DNA from: Rhodococcus sp. 4CII
GTDB taxonomy: Bacteria > Actinomycetota > Actinomycetes > Mycobacteriales > Mycobacteriaceae
Direction of reading: 5' to 3'
Length of the DNA stretch: 64,000 nt
Assembly: GCF_014256275.1 (NCBI RefSeq)
Contig: NZ_JACCFE010000002.1
Location: 3,576,001 to 3,640,000, forward strand
Below are positions 39,972-49,766 of this stretch, in pieces; positions within the stretch are counted from its first letter, which is position 1, and each line of letters opens with the position of its first letter. Both the position numbers and the translations under genes were made by a program. Below the pieces are notes generated by a model. That model was not told the origin of the DNA, did no database searches, and worked only from the letters and a program-made list of their open reading frames with translations.

Positions 39972-41594
39972 ATGACAGTCACAGATTCGGCGGTCACGCC
40001 CGATATTCACACGACGGCGGGAAAGCTCGCCGACCTGCGTAATCGTCAGGCCCAGGCGCAGCACCCGAGCGGTGAAGCCGCGGTCGAGAAGGTGCACGCC
40101 AAGGGCAAGCTCACCGCCCGCGAACGCATCACCGCCCTGCTCGACGACGGCTCGTTCGTCGAACTCGACGCCCTCGCCCGGCACCGCAGCGTGAACTTCG
40201 GCCTCGCCGACAACCGCCCCGTCGGCGACGGCGTCGTCACCGGCTACGGCACCGTCGACGGCCGCGACGTGTGCGTGTTCTCCCAGGACGCCACCGTCTT
40301 CGGCGGCTCCCTCGGCGAAATCTACGGCGAAAAAATCGTCAAGGTCATGGACCTCGCCCTCAAGACCGGCCGCCCCCTGATCGGCATCAACGAAGGCGCC
40401 GGCGCCCGCATCCAGGAAGGCGTCGTCTCCCTCGGGTTGTACGGCGAAATCTTCCACCGCAACGTCCAAGCCTCCGGCGTCATCCCGCAGATCTCGCTGA
40501 TCATGGGCCCCGCCGCCGGCGGCCACGTGTACTCCCCCGCCCTGACCGACTTCGTCGTCATGGTCGACCAGACCTCCCAGATGTTCGTCACCGGCCCCGA
40601 CGTGATCAAGACCGTCACCGGCGAAGACGTCACCATGGAAGATCTCGGCGGCGCCCACACCCACATGGTCAAGTCCGGCGTCGCCCACTACGTCGCCTCC
40701 GGCGAACAGGACGCCCTGGACTACGTCAAGGACCTGCTGTCCTACCTGCCGTCCAACAACCAGGCCGCCGCCCCCCGGATGATCCCCACCGACCCGATCA
40801 CCGGAGCCCTCGAAGACTCGCTCACCGCCGAGGACCTCGAACTCGACACCCTCATCCCGGACTCGGCGAACCAGCCCTACGACATGCACGAGGTCATCCG
40901 CCGCATCCTCGACGACGACGAATTCCTCGAGGTCCAGGCCGAACGCGCCGGCAACATCGTCGTCGGCTTCGGCCGCGTCGACGGCCGCTCCGTCGGCATC
41001 GTCGCCAACCAGCCCACCGTCTTCGCCGGCTGCCTCGACATCGACGCCTCCGAAAAGGCGGCCCGGTTCGTGCGCACCTGCGACGCGTTCAACGTCCCCA
41101 TCATCACCCTCGTCGACGTCCCCGGATTCCTGCCCGGCACCGACCAGGAATACAACGGCATCATCCGCCGCGGCGCGAAACTGCTCTACGCCTACGGCGA
41201 GGCCACCGTCGGGAAGATCACCGTCATCACCCGCAAGGCCTACGGCGGCGCCTACGACGTGATGGGCTCCAAGCACATGGGCGCCGACGTCAACCTGGCC
41301 TGGCCCACCGCCCAGATCGCCGTGATGGGCGCCTCCGGCGCCGTCGGGTTCGTCTACCGCAAACAACTGCTCGAGGCCGCCCGCAACGGTGACGACGTCG
41401 ACGCCCTGCGCCTGCAACTGCAACAGGAATACGAAGACACCCTCGTCAACCCGTACGTCGCCGCCGAACGCGGCTACGTCGACGCCGTCATCCCCCCGTC
41501 CCACACCCGCGGACAGATCGTGGCCGCCCTGCGCCTGCTCGAACGCAAAATGGTCACCCTCCCGCCCAAGAAGCACGGGAACATCCCGCTATGA
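39972..41594 (+). CDS. accD: Acyl-CoA carboxylase beta subunit, AccD5-like (propionyl-CoA type)
   Basis: A 540-residue carboxyltransferase subunit. It transfers CO2 from carboxybiotin to an acyl-CoA, giving methylmalonyl-CoA from propionyl-CoA. The two crotonase-like halves are clear: GGSLGEIYGEKIVKVMDLAL with GINEGAGARIQEGVVSLGLY in the first, and VDVPGFLPGTDQEYNGIIRR with MGASGAVGFVYRKQLLEAA in the second. The GASGAVGFVYR motif and the C-terminal VNPYVAAERGYVDAVIPPSH match mycobacterial AccD5. ATG at 39972. The stop overlaps the epsilon-subunit start (ATGA at 41591-41594). Third positions are almost all C or G, more uniform than in neighbours, which suggests high expression. Promoter lies in the 164-base AT-richer gap upstream. 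Confidence 0.93.
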   Translation: MTVTDSAVTPDIHTTAGKLADLRNRQAQAQHPSGEAAVEKVHAKGKLTARERITALLDDGSFVELDALARHRSVNFGLADNRPVGDGVVTGYGTVDGRDVCVFSQDATVFGGSLGEIYGEKIVKVMDLALKTGRPLIGINEGAGARIQEGVVSLGLYGEIFHRNVQASGVIPQISLIMGPAAGGHVYSPALTDFVVMVDQTSQMFVTGPDVIKTVTGEDVTMEDLGGAHTHMVKSGVAHYVASGEQDALDYVKDLLSYLPSNNQAAAPRMIPTDPITGALEDSLTAEDLELDTLIPDSANQPYDMHEVIRRILDDDEFLEVQAERAGNIVVGFGRVDGRSVGIVANQPTVFAGCLDIDASEKAARFVRTCDAFNVPIITLVDVPGFLPGTDQEYNGIIRRGAKLLYAYGEATVGKITVITRKAYGGAYDVMGSKHMGADVNLAWPTAQIAVMGASGAVGFVYRKQLLEAARNGDDVDALRLQLQQEYEDTLVNPYVAAERGYVDAVIPPSHTRGQIVAALRLLERKMVTLPPKKHGNIPL

Positions 41595-41860
41595 CCGCGG
41601 AGTTGGTCGTCGACGAGGTGCTCGACGAGATCGCGCTGGATGCCGGGCTCGCCGAGTCGCCGGCGGCACCGGCCGTGACGTTCACGGGCAACCCCAGCGA
41701 CACGGACATCGCGGCGGTGCTCGCGGTGTTCGCCGCGATCGCCTCGTCGGCATCCGCGGCTGAAACGCCCGCGCCCGATACCGATTCGTGGGGAACGCCC
41801 GCACTCATTCTGCGTCGGCAAGTGGCCGCCGCTGCCGTCCTGGTCAACGCAGGCTACTGA
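41591..41860 (+). CDS. accE: Acyl-CoA carboxylase epsilon subunit
   Basis: An 89-residue protein placed between the beta and alpha subunit genes. Its central part TFTGNPSDTDIAAVLAVFAA matches the short conserved segment of ACC_epsilon proteins (PF13822), which bridge and stabilise the alpha-beta complex in actinobacteria; the rest is poorly conserved, as usual. The C-terminus ILRRQVAAAAVLVNAGY is unlike the basic-proline tail of typical members. ATG at 41591 overlaps the accD stop by 4 bases. Assignment rests as much on location as on similarity. Required for full activity in relatives such as AccE5. Confidence 0.75.
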   Translation: MTAELVVDEVLDEIALDAGLAESPAAPAVTFTGNPSDTDIAAVLAVFAAIASSASAAETPAPDTDSWGTPALILRRQVAAAAVLVNAGY

Positions 41861-41885
41861 ACTGTAGAAAAGAGAAGACATTTCG

Positions 41886-43667
<1,782 letters not shown>

Positions 43668-43677
43668 CCTGTCAGTA

Positions 43678-44583
43678 CTACGGGTGGCGGCCGTGCATGG
43701 CGGCCGTCACCCGGGCTGCGGCGTCGCGGACCAGTTCGCCGATTTCCGCCGTCCGTACTCCCGACATCGGCCGGGACGCGTCGGCGACACACAGCACGAC
43801 CGCGGGTTCACCGTCCCGGTCGAATGCCGCCGCATTGATCGACAGCGGCTGATAGCTGCCTTCCGGGTCTATGTCACCCACCACCGCATCCGCCGACAGT
43901 AGTTTGCGCGCCTCCCGCAGCGCGAGCGTCGAGCGGTGCCCGCCCACTCCGCGACCGCGGAGTTCGGAGACGGCACTGGCAAGCGAATGTGCTTGCTGCT
44001 GCATCGATTCCATCGCATACCCGCGCTCCCGGACCAGCGCGAGGGCCGGTTCGTACGTGGCCCGCAGATCGTCCGCCCCGACCCCCAGATCCTGCGCGCC
44101 GCGCGCGTACCACTCCTCGCGCTGTTCCTGCGGGTACCAGGCCGCGAGTCCCGAACCGATGGGGGGCGCGAGCAGCACCTTGTCGCCGAGCCGCAGGCCG
44201 AGGGTCCCGCGTCGTCCGCCGACGGGTTGCACGACCTCGGCCACCACCACGTCGGCGCCGGACTGCACGAACGCGATGGACGCCATGTCGGACGCGTCGG
44301 CCAGTTCGTGCATCACGGACCGCGCCAGGTCGACGACGTCCGTGGCCGTCGAGGCGGCGCGACCGATCGGGATGAGCGCCGGGCCGAGACGGTAGGTCTT
44401 GCGGGTGGGGTGCCGGATCAGCCAGCCGGCGTCGGTCAGTGCCACGACCATCGGATAGCAGGTCGCCTTGGCGACACCCAGGTGCCGGGCGATGTCGGCA
44501 AGGCTGCGGGGCGTCTCCGGCTCATCGGCGAGGAGTTCCGTGAGCATCACGATGCGTTCGGTCTGCGGTGAATTTCGTGCCAT
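43678..44583 (-). CDS. IclR family transcriptional regulator
   Basis: A 301-residue IclR-type regulator. The winged helix (about 10-75) contains RSLADIARHLGVAKATCYPM and ALTDAGWLIRHPTRKTYRLG; the effector domain (about 90-300) ends in the usual VLCVADASRPMSG and LVRDAAARVTAAMH. ATG at 44583 begins the helix-turn-helix without extra residues; an in-frame ATG at 44640 gives a longer form but would place the start inside the likely operator region. It is divergent from the MpaB-type oxygenase gene (44699) with 115 bases between, where a 9-bp inverted repeat lies, so it probably controls that gene. It converges on the acc operon, 10 bases apart. Confidence 0.9.
   Translation of the reverse strand: MARNSPQTERIVMLTELLADEPETPRSLADIARHLGVAKATCYPMVVALTDAGWLIRHPTRKTYRLGPALIPIGRAASTATDVVDLARSVMHELADASDMASIAFVQSGADVVVAEVVQPVGGRRGTLGLRLGDKVLLAPPIGSGLAAWYPQEQREEWYARGAQDLGVGADDLRATYEPALALVRERGYAMESMQQQAHSLASAVSELRGRGVGGHRSTLALREARKLLSADAVVGDIDPEGSYQPLSINAAAFDRDGEPAVVLCVADASRPMSGVRTAEIGELVRDAAARVTAAMHGRHP
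43681..43713. terminator. Stem-loop between the acc operon and the IclR gene
   Basis: CGGGTGGCGGCCG at 43681-43693 pairs with CGGCCGTCACCCG at 43701-43713, a 13-bp stem with one mismatch and a 7-base loop. It begins 13 bases after the accA stop and overlaps the last codons of the convergent IclR gene. Position suits a terminator for the acc transcript; the overlap with coding sequence lowers confidence. Confidence 0.5.
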
Positions 44584-44613
44584 GTGTTCGCATAATGCCA
44601 CTCTGGCGTCGCA

Positions 44614-44677
44614 CTGTGACAGGGGATACAGTCTAGCCATCTGAACGATCGCTAAATTGCCTGGCCATCTGTCACAG
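44614..44677. promoter_or_regulatory. Inverted repeat in the IclR/oxygenase divergent region
   Basis: CTGTGACAG at 44614-44622 is repeated in exact inverted form as CTGTCACAG at 44669-44677, 46 bases between arms. Two direct copies of GCCATCTG also occur (44636-44643 and 44664-44671). All lie between the divergent IclR and MpaB-type genes. Candidate binding sites for the IclR protein. Confidence 0.45.
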
Positions 44678-44698
44678 CCGCTGCAGGAAGTGAAACCC

Positions 44699-45604
44699 AT
44701 GAAACGCTTCGATCTACGTCGCCGGACCGACCGCCTCGATCCCGAGACGCAGTACGAAGAGATCGCCCGGATTCTCGCAACGCAGGAGTTTCCGTGGGAC
44801 ATCAACCAAGCCCTCAGCTTCGCGTTGTTCCGGACGTACGCGGTGCCCAGCATCGGCAGGCTGCTGTTCGAAACGGGCGAATTCACCGAACGCGTGCAGA
44901 AACGCTACGACGACACCGGCCTGATCCTCGATGCCGTCCTCGAAAACGGCCTGACCAGCGACCCCGGCCGCGCCGCCATCCGCCGGATGAACCAGATGCA
45001 CGGTTCCTACGACATCTCCAACGACGACATGCGTTACGTGCTGTCGACGTTCGTGGTGACCCCGGTGCGCTGGATCGACGACTTCGGCTGGCGGAAACTC
45101 ACCCGCAACGAGATCGTCGGATCCACCAACTACTACCGGGCGCTCGGCAAGTACATGGGCATCAAGGAGATACCCGAGACCTTCGAGGCGTTCGAGACGT
45201 TCCTGGACGATTACGAGGGGGAGCACTTCCTGTTCGACGAGGGCGGCCGCGCCGTCGCCGACTCCACACTCGACCTCCTCTGCACCTTCCCACCGAACAA
45301 CCTTGCCCCCGCGCCCCTGATCAAACGGTTCTCGTGGGCGCTGATGGACGACCCGCTTCTCGACGCGTTCGCCTACCGGAGGCCATCCCGCCTCGTGCGG
45401 ACGCTGTCCCGTGCGGCATTGAAGGCACGGGCACGCCTGGTCCGGTTCTACCCCGTGCGCACCGTGCCCAAGTTCGCGCGCGACCTGCCCAACATTCGCA
45501 GCTACCCGAACGGGTACGAAGTGGAGAAACTGGGCACGTTCCCCAGAACGTGCCCCGTGCAGCACACCGACAGTACGCTCGCGCGGGAAAACACCTCATC
45601 CTGA
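44699..45604 (+). CDS. Oxygenase MpaB family protein (DUF2236-like)
   Basis: A 301-residue protein of the oxygenase MpaB/rubber-oxygenase-like family, formerly DUF2236. Characteristic parts are an all-helical fold, AIRRMNQMHGSYDISNDDMR (about 97-116) with the histidine expected to bind haem, and VVTPVRWIDDFGWRKLTRNE after it. ATG at 44699 has GCAGGAAG upstream; an earlier GTG/ATG at 44657 lacks a ribosome site. It is divergent from an IclR regulator that probably controls it. Known relatives cleave isoprenoid side chains, so oxidative cleavage of a prenyl or hydrophobic substrate is possible; family assignment firm, reaction unknown. The stop is 134 bases before a secreted-protein gene. Confidence 0.82.
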   Translation: MKRFDLRRRTDRLDPETQYEEIARILATQEFPWDINQALSFALFRTYAVPSIGRLLFETGEFTERVQKRYDDTGLILDAVLENGLTSDPGRAAIRRMNQMHGSYDISNDDMRYVLSTFVVTPVRWIDDFGWRKLTRNEIVGSTNYYRALGKYMGIKEIPETFEAFETFLDDYEGEHFLFDEGGRAVADSTLDLLCTFPPNNLAPAPLIKRFSWALMDDPLLDAFAYRRPSRLVRTLSRAALKARARLVRFYPVRTVPKFARDLPNIRSYPNGYEVEKLGTFPRTCPVQHTDSTLARENTSS

Positions 45605-45738
45605 ACCGTTTCGAGATCCTAATCGCCGGAAAGCCGTGTGTTCGAACTATTTTCGGATGCACGGTGAGTCGGGGCGGGTATCGGAGGGTACTGCCGTAAC
45701 GTGGCCGCGCGTAGAGACCGTCGACAGGAAGGGATTCT

Positions 45739-46140
45739 GTGCACTTCTCGCGAGGGACCTTGACCATCGCCGCACTGGCAGGAGCGGCCTCACTCGCTCT
45801 GGCCCCCACGGCAACCGCCGCCACCACGTACCAGATCAACGTCGTCCCACCGATCGGAACCGTCTACGCCAACAATTTGGTGACCCTCGGCGCGATCGTC
45901 ACCCCCACCCCGACGGGCACGGACGGCACCACCCCGCTCGAGCTGGAACTCACCGATCCCTCCGGCGACGTGACCGCGCGGACGATCCCCCTCACCCTGG
46001 GCGCCGGGACGGCCGCGATCCGGACCCACGAGGCCGGCCGCTACACCGCCGTGTTCACGTTCGCCCCACCGAACGGCGAGCCGACCGAGACGACGACGGA
46101 GTTCGACGCCGTCGGATCCGGGCTGGGACTGGGGAGCTGA
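45739..46140 (+). CDS. Small secreted protein, unknown function
   Basis: A 133-residue protein with a classical signal peptide: basic start, hydrophobic core LTIAALAGAASLALAP and an A-x-A type cleavage site near residue 27. The mature part of about 105 residues alternates short beta-strand-like segments (YQINVVPPIGTVYANNLVTL, PLELELTDPSGDVTARTIPL and AVFTFAPPNG), which suggests one immunoglobulin-like beta sandwich. It has no cysteine. GTG at 45739 is preceded by AGGAAGGG. A likely extracellular or cell-wall protein; no named family recognised. It converges on a TetR gene 30 bases away. Confidence 0.75.
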   Translation: MHFSRGTLTIAALAGAASLALAPTATAATTYQINVVPPIGTVYANNLVTLGAIVTPTPTGTDGTTPLELELTDPSGDVTARTIPLTLGAGTAAIRTHEAGRYTAVFTFAPPNGEPTETTTEFDAVGSGLGLGS

Positions 46141-46170
46141 CGGCACCTGCCGCGCCGAGGCGCATCGCCG

Positions 46171-46848
46171 TCAGACGTCGGCGGTGCGCTTCTTCTTCGG
46201 CTTCACCGGGTCTTCGGTAGATCCCACCGTCTTCATCGCGATCTCGACGTACTTGCGCGCCACGGCATCCGGGGTCAGCTTGCCTTGGGCGTGATACCAG
46301 CGCGGAATCGACTGGCACATGCCGAGAAGCGCCCGCGTCGTCTCCGCGGCATCCGACACGTCGAAAAGTTCGCGCTTCTTGCCTTCCTTGACGATCTCGA
46401 GGACCAGTTCCTCCACGCCCTTGCGGACGGTGCGGTAGCGCTGCCGGTTCTCCGGGCTCAGGTACCGGACCTCGCTCTCGAGCGCCGCCAGCCGGGACCG
46501 CATGGTCATCCGCAGCACGATCGCCTCGATGACATTGGCGAGCCGCTGCACCGGATCGTCGCCGCCGTCGGCGCTCGCGGCGTGTGCCCGCTCGAGGACG
46601 TCGCTGGTGGACAGCTCGAGAAGCGCGAGGAGAACGGCTTCCTTGTTCTCGTGGTGGTAATAGAGAGCGGGTACCGTGACACCGACCCGTCGGGCGATGT
46701 CGCGCACCGATGTGCCGTGGAAACCGTGTTCGTAGAACGCGTCGAGGGAGGCGCTGAGGATCGGCGTCAACTTCGTGGGTTCGAGGCGACGCCAGTCTGC
46801 GACGTTGCCGGCCGCGGTGGGCGTCGCACCATTGGATGAGCTGACCAT
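46171..46848 (-). CDS. TetR family transcriptional regulator (KstR2-like C-terminal domain)
   Basis: A 225-residue TetR-type repressor. The helix-turn-helix is FYEHGFHGTSVRDIARRVGV followed by TVPALYYHHENKEAVLLALL (about 38-75). The ligand domain, with RLAALESEVRYLSPENRQRY and LLGMCQSIPRWYHAQGKLTP, resembles the KstR2-type C-terminal domain that binds CoA thioesters in actinobacteria. ATG at 46848; a TTG one codon upstream is less likely. The C-terminus is lysine-rich (PVKPKKKRTADV). It runs in the same direction as the NmrA-like gene upstream, 36 bases away. Targets may be fatty-acid or sterol genes, by family only. Confidence 0.87.
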   Translation of the reverse strand: MVSSSNGATPTAAGNVADWRRLEPTKLTPILSASLDAFYEHGFHGTSVRDIARRVGVTVPALYYHHENKEAVLLALLELSTSDVLERAHAASADGGDDPVQRLANVIEAIVLRMTMRSRLAALESEVRYLSPENRQRYRTVRKGVEELVLEIVKEGKKRELFDVSDAAETTRALLGMCQSIPRWYHAQGKLTPDAVARKYVEIAMKTVGSTEDPVKPKKKRTADV

Positions 46849-46884
46849 CAAAGACCTATCTACCGCTCGCTATGCCAGGACGGC

Positions 46885-47730
46885 TCAAGTGTAGCTGTAA
46901 AGGTAGTCGGCGAAGGTCTGCGGCGGGCGCCCGGTAAGCGTCTCGACGTCTCCCGTCACTACCGCCAACTCACCCGCCGCGATCGCTGCGTACGAGGTCA
47001 CCCACCCTGCGACCGCGAAGTCCGGCGCCCCGAAGCGAGCGCGGGACGCGTACGCCTCGTCCAGTGTCTCGTTCACGAAACTCACCGAACGTCCGGTCAC
47101 CCGGGTGATCGTCGCGGCGGCCTCGGTGAGGGTGAACGCCTCCGGACCGGTCAGGCGGTAGGTGACGCCGTCGTGGTCGCCGTTACCCGTGGTGAGGACC
47201 GCCGTCACGGCATCGGCGACGTCGTCGGGCGCCACCGCGCTCACCCGGCCGTCCCCGGCGGGACCGCGGATGACGCCCTGCTCGTCGGCCATCAGCGGGA
47301 TCATCGACTGATACCAGCTGTCCTGGAGGAACGTGAACTTCAGCCCACTTTCCCGGATGTGCTGCTCCGTGAAGTAGTGGTCGCGTCCGAACGTGAACGT
47401 GCACTCCGGCGCCGCTCCGAGAAACGACAGGTAGACGATCCGCTCCACCCCGGCGGCGCGGGCGGCGTCCACGACGGTGCGGTGCTCGTCCCGTCGGGTG
47501 GCGCTCTCGTGACCCGAGACGAGGAACAGCAACCGGACGCCGTCCAGCGCCGCGGTCATCGCCGGACCGTCGGCGTATGTGGCCACGGCGAACGCCGAGT
47601 CGAAGTGCTCGGCGAGCGGCGCGAGTCGCTGCGCGTCACGCCCGATCAGCCGGACACCGGCGCCGCCGCCGAGCCGCTCGAGCACCTTGCCGCCGATGGA
47701 CCCCGTCGCTCCGGTCACTGCAATGGTCAT
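46885..47730 (-). CDS. NmrA-like NAD(P)-binding SDR family oxidoreductase
   Basis: A 281-residue atypical short-chain dehydrogenase of the NmrA/quinone oxidoreductase 2 type. The nucleotide motif is TGATGSIGGKVLERLGGG at the N-terminus; VERIVYLSFLGAAPECTFTF and HYFTEQHIRESGLKFTFLQD in the middle match the NAD(P)H azoreductase/QOR2 group, in which the usual catalytic YxxxK is absent. ATG at 47730 has GGGAGA nine bases upstream; a second ATG three codons earlier has too little room for a ribosome site. It is divergent from the RraA-like gene, with 41 bases between. Redox sensing or quinone reduction is plausible. Confidence 0.85.
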   Translation of the reverse strand: MTIAVTGATGSIGGKVLERLGGGAGVRLIGRDAQRLAPLAEHFDSAFAVATYADGPAMTAALDGVRLLFLVSGHESATRRDEHRTVVDAARAAGVERIVYLSFLGAAPECTFTFGRDHYFTEQHIRESGLKFTFLQDSWYQSMIPLMADEQGVIRGPAGDGRVSAVAPDDVADAVTAVLTTGNGDHDGVTYRLTGPEAFTLTEAAATITRVTGRSVSFVNETLDEAYASRARFGAPDFAVAGWVTSYAAIAAGELAVVTGDVETLTGRPPQTFADYLYSYT

Positions 47731-47771
47731 GGCCCGCATTCTCCCAGCGACCGCCCTCTATCCTGGCGCGT

Positions 47772-48242
47772 ATGACTGAACCCGTGGCAACCGCCGACCT
47801 GGCAGACGAGATCGGACCCGACATCCGGAGCTGCGACACGCAGTTCATCCAGTTCGGCGGCCGTGAAGTGTTCTCCGGCCCCATCACGACCATCAAGTGC
47901 TTTCAGGACAACCTGCTGGTCAAGCAGACCCTCGGCGAGCCCGGCAACGGCGGCGTCCTCGTCGTCGACGGCGATGCCAGCATCCACACCGCCCTCGTCG
48001 GCGACATCATCGCAGGCCGCGGCGTCGACAACGGCTGGGCCGGAGTGATCGTCAACGGCGCGGTCCGCGACTCGGCGATCCTGAAGACCCTGGACATCGG
48101 CGTCAAGGCGCTGGGCACCAACCCCCGCAAGAGCACCCAGACCGGCTCCGGTGAGAAGAACGTCCCGATCGAGATCGGCGGCGTCACGTTCAACCCCGGC
48201 GAGACCGTCTACAGCGATCAGGACGGCGTCGTCGTCCGCTGA
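47772..48242 (+). CDS. RraA family protein (4-hydroxy-4-methyl-2-oxoglutarate aldolase-like)
   Basis: A 156-residue RraA-fold protein. Key motifs are VLVVDGDASIHTALVGDIIA and WAGVIVNGAVRDSAIL, which holds the G-x-x-R-D metal and substrate site of the RraA/HMG aldolase family, and GEKNVPIEIGGVTFNPGETV near the C-terminus. In proteobacteria RraA inhibits RNase E; in most actinobacteria proteins of this length act, or are annotated, as class II 4-hydroxy-4-methyl-2-oxoglutarate or oxaloacetate lyases. ATG at 47772. It is divergent from the NmrA-like gene across 41 bases. The residues present do not separate the two roles, though the intact catalytic arginine-aspartate favours an enzyme. Confidence 0.88.
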   Translation: MTEPVATADLADEIGPDIRSCDTQFIQFGGREVFSGPITTIKCFQDNLLVKQTLGEPGNGGVLVVDGDASIHTALVGDIIAGRGVDNGWAGVIVNGAVRDSAILKTLDIGVKALGTNPRKSTQTGSGEKNVPIEIGGVTFNPGETVYSDQDGVVVR

Positions 48243-48512
48243 TTCGAGAGAGCGAGCACCCCTATCCGTGCGTCGCCCGCCAGGAATAGGCCGGCAGGCA
48301 ATCCCAGCCGCCCCTTCTCCTGGCGCGGCGACGACCCACATTCCCTCCGCCTCCACACCGGTCCGATCCTTCTGGCGCAATTGTCCAGCGCAGTCGGCGC
48401 ATCGGTCCAAGCCTGGAGGACGTACTCCGCGCCACCATTGATTACCGAGCTCGGGATGTGTTCGAGCTCACACAATCGTCGTAGTGTGGCAACAGCGGAG
48501 GAATCGATCACC

Positions 48513-49766
48513 ATGGCCATCAACTTTGACCTGAGCCCGGAACAAGCCGGCCTGCAGAAGGCGGCGCGATCGTTCGCCGAAGAGAGACTCAGCCTCGTCG
48601 AGGGCGTGATCGCACCCTTGGCCACGCCGGAGGCGCGGTTCGCGGCGATCAAACCGTTCTACCAGGACATGGTGAATGCCGGTTTCCTGAAGGCACTGCT
48701 CCCCGTCGAATACGGCGGAACGGCAATGCCGTCGCTCGACTTCGCCTTGGCCGCCGAGGAACTGACGCGGGCAGATATCAATGTTCCGAGCGCACTCCTC
48801 GGCACAGGTCTGGGGCTGCAGCCGATCATCCACTTCGGGAACGCCGAACAGAAGGCCACCTTCCTGCCACCTTTCGCGGGCGAGGAACCTCTCCTGGCGG
48901 CATGGGCGTTCACCGAGACCAGCGGGGGTGCGAACTTCGACACCACCGACACGTCGGGCGGGATACAGACCTTCGCCCGATTGGACGGGGACGAGTGGGT
49001 CATCAACGGTGACAAGCACTTCACCACCAATGGTTCGGGGTGGGATGGGAACGGTGCCGCACTGATCAGCGTTCTGTGCCGGACCGACCCGAACCTGCCG
49101 CCGCAGGAATCGGCAGCCGTGATCGTCGTCCCCGGCGACACCCCGGGTATCACGATCGAGTCCTACATCGACACCATGGGCCACCGGGCGACCGCCTCCC
49201 CCCGCATCACGTTCACCGACGTCCGGGTTCCCGCCGGCAACCTCATCGGAGGACCCGGTGACGGGATGGAGATCGTCCGCAAGACGTTCAACTGGACGTC
49301 CTCCCTCATCGGGGCGGCGTGCGTCGGGCGGATGCGGGCGGCATTCGACTACGCGTACGAATTCGCCAGGACCGACAAGCGATCCGGGCCCGTCCCGATC
49401 ATCGACTACCAGAATGTCGGCTACATGCTCGTCGACATCAAGACCCGCATCGAAGCTGCGCGTTACTTCACGTGGAAGGCCTGCGACCTCTACGACAAGA
49501 CCGGTGGCGCAGACGAGGAACTCGGTCACATGGTGAAAATTTATGCGTCCGAGCTCGCGGTGCAGACCGTGTACGACACGATGCGCGTGGTGGGGGTGAA
49601 CGCGTACGGAGACCAGACCCCGATCGCCGGAATCATGGAAGACGTCTTGTGTTTCCCGCTGTACGACGGAGGGAACATGGGTGTCCGCCGTCGCCAACTG
49701 CACGCGTTGCTGAAGCGCCCGGATTTCGATCCGATGCAGTCCGCCGGCGGGATCGTGGCCGGCTGA
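48513..49766 (+). CDS. Nitroalkane oxidase-like flavoprotein (acyl-CoA dehydrogenase superfamily)
   Basis: A 417-residue FAD enzyme with the acyl-CoA dehydrogenase fold. At the place of the catalytic glutamate it has aspartate: D385 in CFPLYDGGNMGVRRRQL, with R392 seven residues later. An Asp base in an F/Y-DGGN motif is the hallmark of fungal nitroalkane oxidase (Asp402, Arg409). Further agreement, from memory, lies in the ISGGAN/GIQTFARLDGDEWVI and NGSGWDGNGAALISVLCR region (about 138-190). Expected reaction: primary nitroalkane plus O2 to aldehyde, nitrite and H2O2. ATG at 48513 has AGCGGAGG upstream. The aldehyde dehydrogenase at 50939 could use the product. An ordinary acyl-CoA dehydrogenase role is less likely given the aspartate. 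Confidence 0.8.
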   Translation: MAINFDLSPEQAGLQKAARSFAEERLSLVEGVIAPLATPEARFAAIKPFYQDMVNAGFLKALLPVEYGGTAMPSLDFALAAEELTRADINVPSALLGTGLGLQPIIHFGNAEQKATFLPPFAGEEPLLAAWAFTETSGGANFDTTDTSGGIQTFARLDGDEWVINGDKHFTTNGSGWDGNGAALISVLCRTDPNLPPQESAAVIVVPGDTPGITIESYIDTMGHRATASPRITFTDVRVPAGNLIGGPGDGMEIVRKTFNWTSSLIGAACVGRMRAAFDYAYEFARTDKRSGPVPIIDYQNVGYMLVDIKTRIEAARYFTWKACDLYDKTGGADEELGHMVKIYASELAVQTVYDTMRVVGVNAYGDQTPIAGIMEDVLCFPLYDGGNMGVRRRQLHALLKRPDFDPMQSAGGIVAG

